Source: Lachnospiraceae bacterium GAM79
GTDB taxonomy: Bacteria > Bacillota > Clostridia > Lachnospirales > Lachnospiraceae
DNA: 64,000 nt
Reading direction: 5' to 3'
NCBI GenBank assembly: GCA_020735665.1
Contig: CP085928.1
Location: 310,001 to 374,000 of the forward strand
Below, piece after piece: positions 61,434-64,000 of the stretch. Position numbers and translations under genes: made by a program. The first letter of the stretch is position 1. The number at the start of each line of letters is the position of its first letter. The notes under the pieces are model-generated. The model did not search any database, was not told where the DNA came from, and was given only the letters and a program-made list of their open reading frames with translations.

Positions 61434-63092
61434 ATGCAGAATGATAATGGAAAGAAGAAAATAAAGAAGCCGTCCGGTATGAGGACAAATTTTGCTTTTC
61501 AGGCGGCAGTACTTGCAGGTGCAGGTATATTATCCCGAGTGATCGGTCTCTTATATCGGTCGCCGTTATTTCAGATTATCGGAGATGAGGGAAACGGATA
61601 TTATGGTACAGCGTATGCAATCTATTCCATGATATTGATGATCGCAACTTACAGCATTCCGACGGCGGTTTCTAAGATCATTTCAGGGAAATTGGCCTTG
61701 GGAGAATACAGAAATGCGAGACGAGTATTTAAATGCGCTTTTATCTATGTAGTATCTGCCGGGTTGGTGGCAGGTATCCTGACATTTGCATTTGCACCGG
61801 TTCTGGTAAAGGAACAGCCAAATGCGATTTTAAGCTTACAGATCCTCGCACCGACAATATTTCTGTCGGGCTTTCTTGCTATTTACAGAGGCTATCTTCA
61901 GGCATATAAAACGATGATTCCGACCTCTATATCACAGATTATAGAGCAGATTGCAAATGCAGTTGTCAGCGTTCTGGCTGCCCATCTGATGTCCAGACCA
62001 TTTGCACCGGGAACCTCTGAACATGCAAAATATGGTGCAGCAGGCAGTGCAATGGGAACAGGGGCAGGTGTTCTCTGTGGAATTATTTATATTCTGATCG
62101 CATATGCAGGAAGAAGAAAAGAAATCATGGAGACAGTAGAGACTGATGTTTCGTCGAATGTAGAATCATATGGAAAGTTATTCCGGCAGATCGTAATGAT
62201 CGTAACACCAATCATTATTGCTGCATTTGTGTATAATATTACGACCACCGTAGATATGAAGATTTTCTACAATGTCTTAAACAGTAAAAATGTAGATCGT
62301 GTTGAATCTGCAAATTTGTACGGTATTTTTTCCGGTCAGTATATGGTGCTGATCAATCTTCCGGTATCAATTGCATCTGCGGTTGGAACAACCCTGATAC
62401 CGAATATTTCGGGAGCATTTACCAAGGGTGATAAAGAGGAAACGAATCATGTATACAATCAGTCCATGAGTATCACGATGATGGTGACGATACCATGTGC
62501 TGTCGGAATCGGTGTGTTATCAGAACCGATCATCACGCTGTTGTTCCGTGGCGCGGATCCGCTGGTATTTAAGGCATTGACTGCCGGCTGCATATCTGTG
62601 GTATTTTATTCATTATCAACACTTACAAACAGTATCTTGCAGGGAATCGGAAAGGTTATGGAGCCGGTGAAGAATGCGACACTTGCATTGTTGATCCATT
62701 TAGTATTTCTTGCTGCTATTTTGAAATTTACAGATGCGAAGCTGTTCGGTCTGGTAGCGGCTACGATCCTGTATTCATTACTGGCATGTATCTTTAACCA
62801 TATATCTGTATCCAAATATATGTCTACAAAGCTTGATGTGAAGAAGATCTATCTTGCTCCTGCTGTTGCGTCGATATTTATGGGAATCGTTGCATGGGGC
62901 AGTTATCAGATCTTCTACCACCTGATCCATATGAATTCAGTCAGTGTTGTTCTGGCAATCCTGCTTGCAGTTATTTTCTATGCAGCAGCTATTCTGGCAG
63001 TCGGAGGATATACGAAGGAAGAAATCCTTGCTATGCCAAAGGGAACCCTGATCCTGAAGCTTGCAGAAAAACTACATCTGGTGAGAGAGTAG
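61434..63092 (+). CDS. Polysaccharide flippase, SpoVB/MurJ type
   Basis: The 552-residue membrane protein belongs to the MOP flippase superfamily. It has about 14 helices and the SpoVB-like start QAAVLAGAGILSRVIGLLYRSPLFQIIGDEGNGYYGTAY. It likely flips lipid-linked oligosaccharides or lipid II across the membrane in wall or spore-cortex synthesis. The C-terminal block (SLSTLTNSILQGIGKVMEPVKNA, about 395-417) is typical. CAGGAGAAA precedes the ATG. The PTS-like gene starts 12 bp downstream. Confidence 0.92.
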   Translation: MQNDNGKKKIKKPSGMRTNFAFQAAVLAGAGILSRVIGLLYRSPLFQIIGDEGNGYYGTAYAIYSMILMIATYSIPTAVSKIISGKLALGEYRNARRVFKCAFIYVVSAGLVAGILTFAFAPVLVKEQPNAILSLQILAPTIFLSGFLAIYRGYLQAYKTMIPTSISQIIEQIANAVVSVLAAHLMSRPFAPGTSEHAKYGAAGSAMGTGAGVLCGIIYILIAYAGRRKEIMETVETDVSSNVESYGKLFRQIVMIVTPIIIAAFVYNITTTVDMKIFYNVLNSKNVDRVESANLYGIFSGQYMVLINLPVSIASAVGTTLIPNISGAFTKGDKEETNHVYNQSMSITMMVTIPCAVGIGVLSEPIITLLFRGADPLVFKALTAGCISVVFYSLSTLTNSILQGIGKVMEPVKNATLALLIHLVFLAAILKFTDAKLFGLVAATILYSLLACIFNHISVSKYMSTKLDVKKIYLAPAVASIFMGIVAWGSYQIFYHLIHMNSVSVVLAILLAVIFYAAAILAVGGYTKEEILAMPKGTLILKLAEKLHLVRE

Positions 63093-63104
63093 AGAAAGGA
63101 ACGT

Positions 63105-64000
63105 GTGATAATTAACTCCCAGATTATTGCACTAAAACAAAAGATGAGCAAATTTAAAAAAATGATCATGCGTATGGCAGACCGGCTTGACAGCAGCTGC
63201 GCGCTGGGTGCGATCCGACAGGGTATGATCATGATGATCCCGCTTCTTGTAGTCGGGTACCTGGCGGCGATGTTGATCAATCTACCGATTCCTGCATATC
63301 AGACGTTTATAGCGAAATTGTGTGGTGGACATGTACTGGAAATTCTGAATTTCGTATATGCCAGTGTTAATGAGTTCTTTGCTGTTTTTCTGGCAGTAAC
63401 AACAACGGTCAGTTATGCCATTATGAAACGGAGAAAGCAGGAAATCTATGAAGGTACAGGAAATATTATCATTTTAGTAATTATCACACTGGCTGCTCTG
63501 GTAGGGTATTTCGGAATCCAGTACGATGATTTTTCCATTCATTCGTTAAGCAATATGCATGCATTTACGGCACTGTTTGTTGCGCTTATTTCCGGTAAGA
63601 TCTATTACACAATGAAGAGCAGTCGTTTCTTCAAGGTGAAAAATCAGCGTACGAATACGGACGGTATCTATATTGAAGCAATCGAAGGAATTGCTCCGGC
63701 GGTTGTCATTATTGGATTTTTTGCGTTTTTTCGAATTTTGTTACAGGTATTATTTGGAGTAAGCGGTTTTCAGGAATTGGTTGAACGCTTTTTTGATTAC
63801 CTGTTAAAGCCATTACAGAATGGACTGGGAGCAGGAGTGGTCATTATTTTTCTGACACATGCGTTATGGTTCTTTGGAATTCATGGACACAATATGTTAG
63901 ACACAGTGATCAAGCAGAATTTTTCTGATATAACAGCCGGAATTTTCAGCAAGACAATGCAGGATGTATTTGTACTTCTGGGAGGAGTGGGAGCCGTTTT
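63105..64000 (+). CDS. PTS EIIC-like membrane protein (partial, runs off the right edge)
   Basis: An open frame from GTG at 63105 runs to the window end (298 full codons) with no stop. It encodes about 7-8 membrane segments and the EIIC cellobiose/lactose-type signature THALWFFGIHGHNMLDTVI near 246-264. RAIRQGMIMMIPLL-type sequence (GAIRQGMIMMIPLLVVGY) near 32 matches the first EIIC helix. AGAAAGGA precedes the GTG. No EIIA or EIIB domain is seen in this part. In Lachnospiraceae such EIIC domains may be fused to signalling domains such as EAL, which cannot be judged here. Confidence 0.8.
   Translation, partial: MIINSQIIALKQKMSKFKKMIMRMADRLDSSCALGAIRQGMIMMIPLLVVGYLAAMLINLPIPAYQTFIAKLCGGHVLEILNFVYASVNEFFAVFLAVTTTVSYAIMKRRKQEIYEGTGNIIILVIITLAALVGYFGIQYDDFSIHSLSNMHAFTALFVALISGKIYYTMKSSRFFKVKNQRTNTDGIYIEAIEGIAPAVVIIGFFAFFRILLQVLFGVSGFQELVERFFDYLLKPLQNGLGAGVVIIFLTHALWFFGIHGHNMLDTVIKQNFSDITAGIFSKTMQDVFVLLGGVGAV

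Noticed and set aside
1-64000. CRISPR arrays, tRNA and rRNA genes, prophage modules
   Set aside because: No regularly spaced direct repeats, no cloverleaf-like segments, no rRNA-like sequence and no phage structural genes were seen.

Overview
The window looks like a chromosomal segment of a gut-type Lachnospiraceae (Bacillota, Clostridia). The evidence is low-to-moderate GC, strong AGGAGG ribosome binding sites, TTGACA-17-TATAAT promoters, a four-subunit pyruvate:ferredoxin oxidoreductase, T-box control of thrS, a NiCo (czcD) riboswitch, and small families that I associate from memory with this group (DUF6110-, DUF4250- and DUF1294-like). I see no rRNA, tRNA, phage, transposase or CRISPR array. 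No family assignment here was checked by database search.

Layout. 1-1250: ribosomal operon rplM-rpsI with a textbook promoter. 1335-2633: a helix-turn-helix/PurM fusion behind a palindromic promoter. 2675-5166: polar amino acid ABC importer operon. 5249-10452: metallophosphoesterase, a two-component system whose response regulator is reduced to 27 codons, an MFS exporter behind a leader-peptide attenuator, and an EAL protein. 10560-15100: an SDR, T-box-controlled thrS (without TGS domain), and a NiCo-riboswitch-controlled cation efflux protein. 15186-21206: a membrane-embedded LuxR regulator, a secreted Ig/FnIII protein, a GT8 glycosyltransferase and a MATE pump. 21287-23772: a DUF6110-like small protein and an unusual P1B ATPase.

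23870-33983 is an exporter island. It holds two TetR-regulated modules: TetR / MMPL pump / repeat lipoprotein, and TetR / MacB-like ATPase / FtsX-like permease. Each has a candidate palindromic operator, and proteins of both modules carry LEL-type coiled repeats. Large palindromic intergenic repeats follow this region. 34632-43927 holds pyrC, an oxidoreductase, a LuxR regulator, a cytidylate-kinase-like protein, an NhaC antiporter, an amidohydrolase, an AguB-like amidase, a DUF1294 protein and a GNAT. 44401-49343 holds a DUF1461-like protein, glgB with a histone-H1-like tail, a GNAT, a cold-shock protein and pnuC. 49614-52623 is the porGDAB operon on the minus strand. 52916-64000 holds a transglutaminase-like membrane protein, an aconitase-family hydratase, nfo, an NfeD/SPFH pair, an AI-2E-type permease, a DUF4250 protein, a SpoVB/MurJ-type flippase and a PTS EIIC-like protein cut by the window edge.

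The most notable structure outside genes is a family of five long intergenic palindromes (29451, 33994, 34376, 43973 and 49430). Their arms differ, but all share a core hairpin of the form A-x-C-T-C, short stem, T-C-A. The apical stem bases change in a compensated way between copies. I read this as an uncharacterised mobile or RNA-level repeat family.
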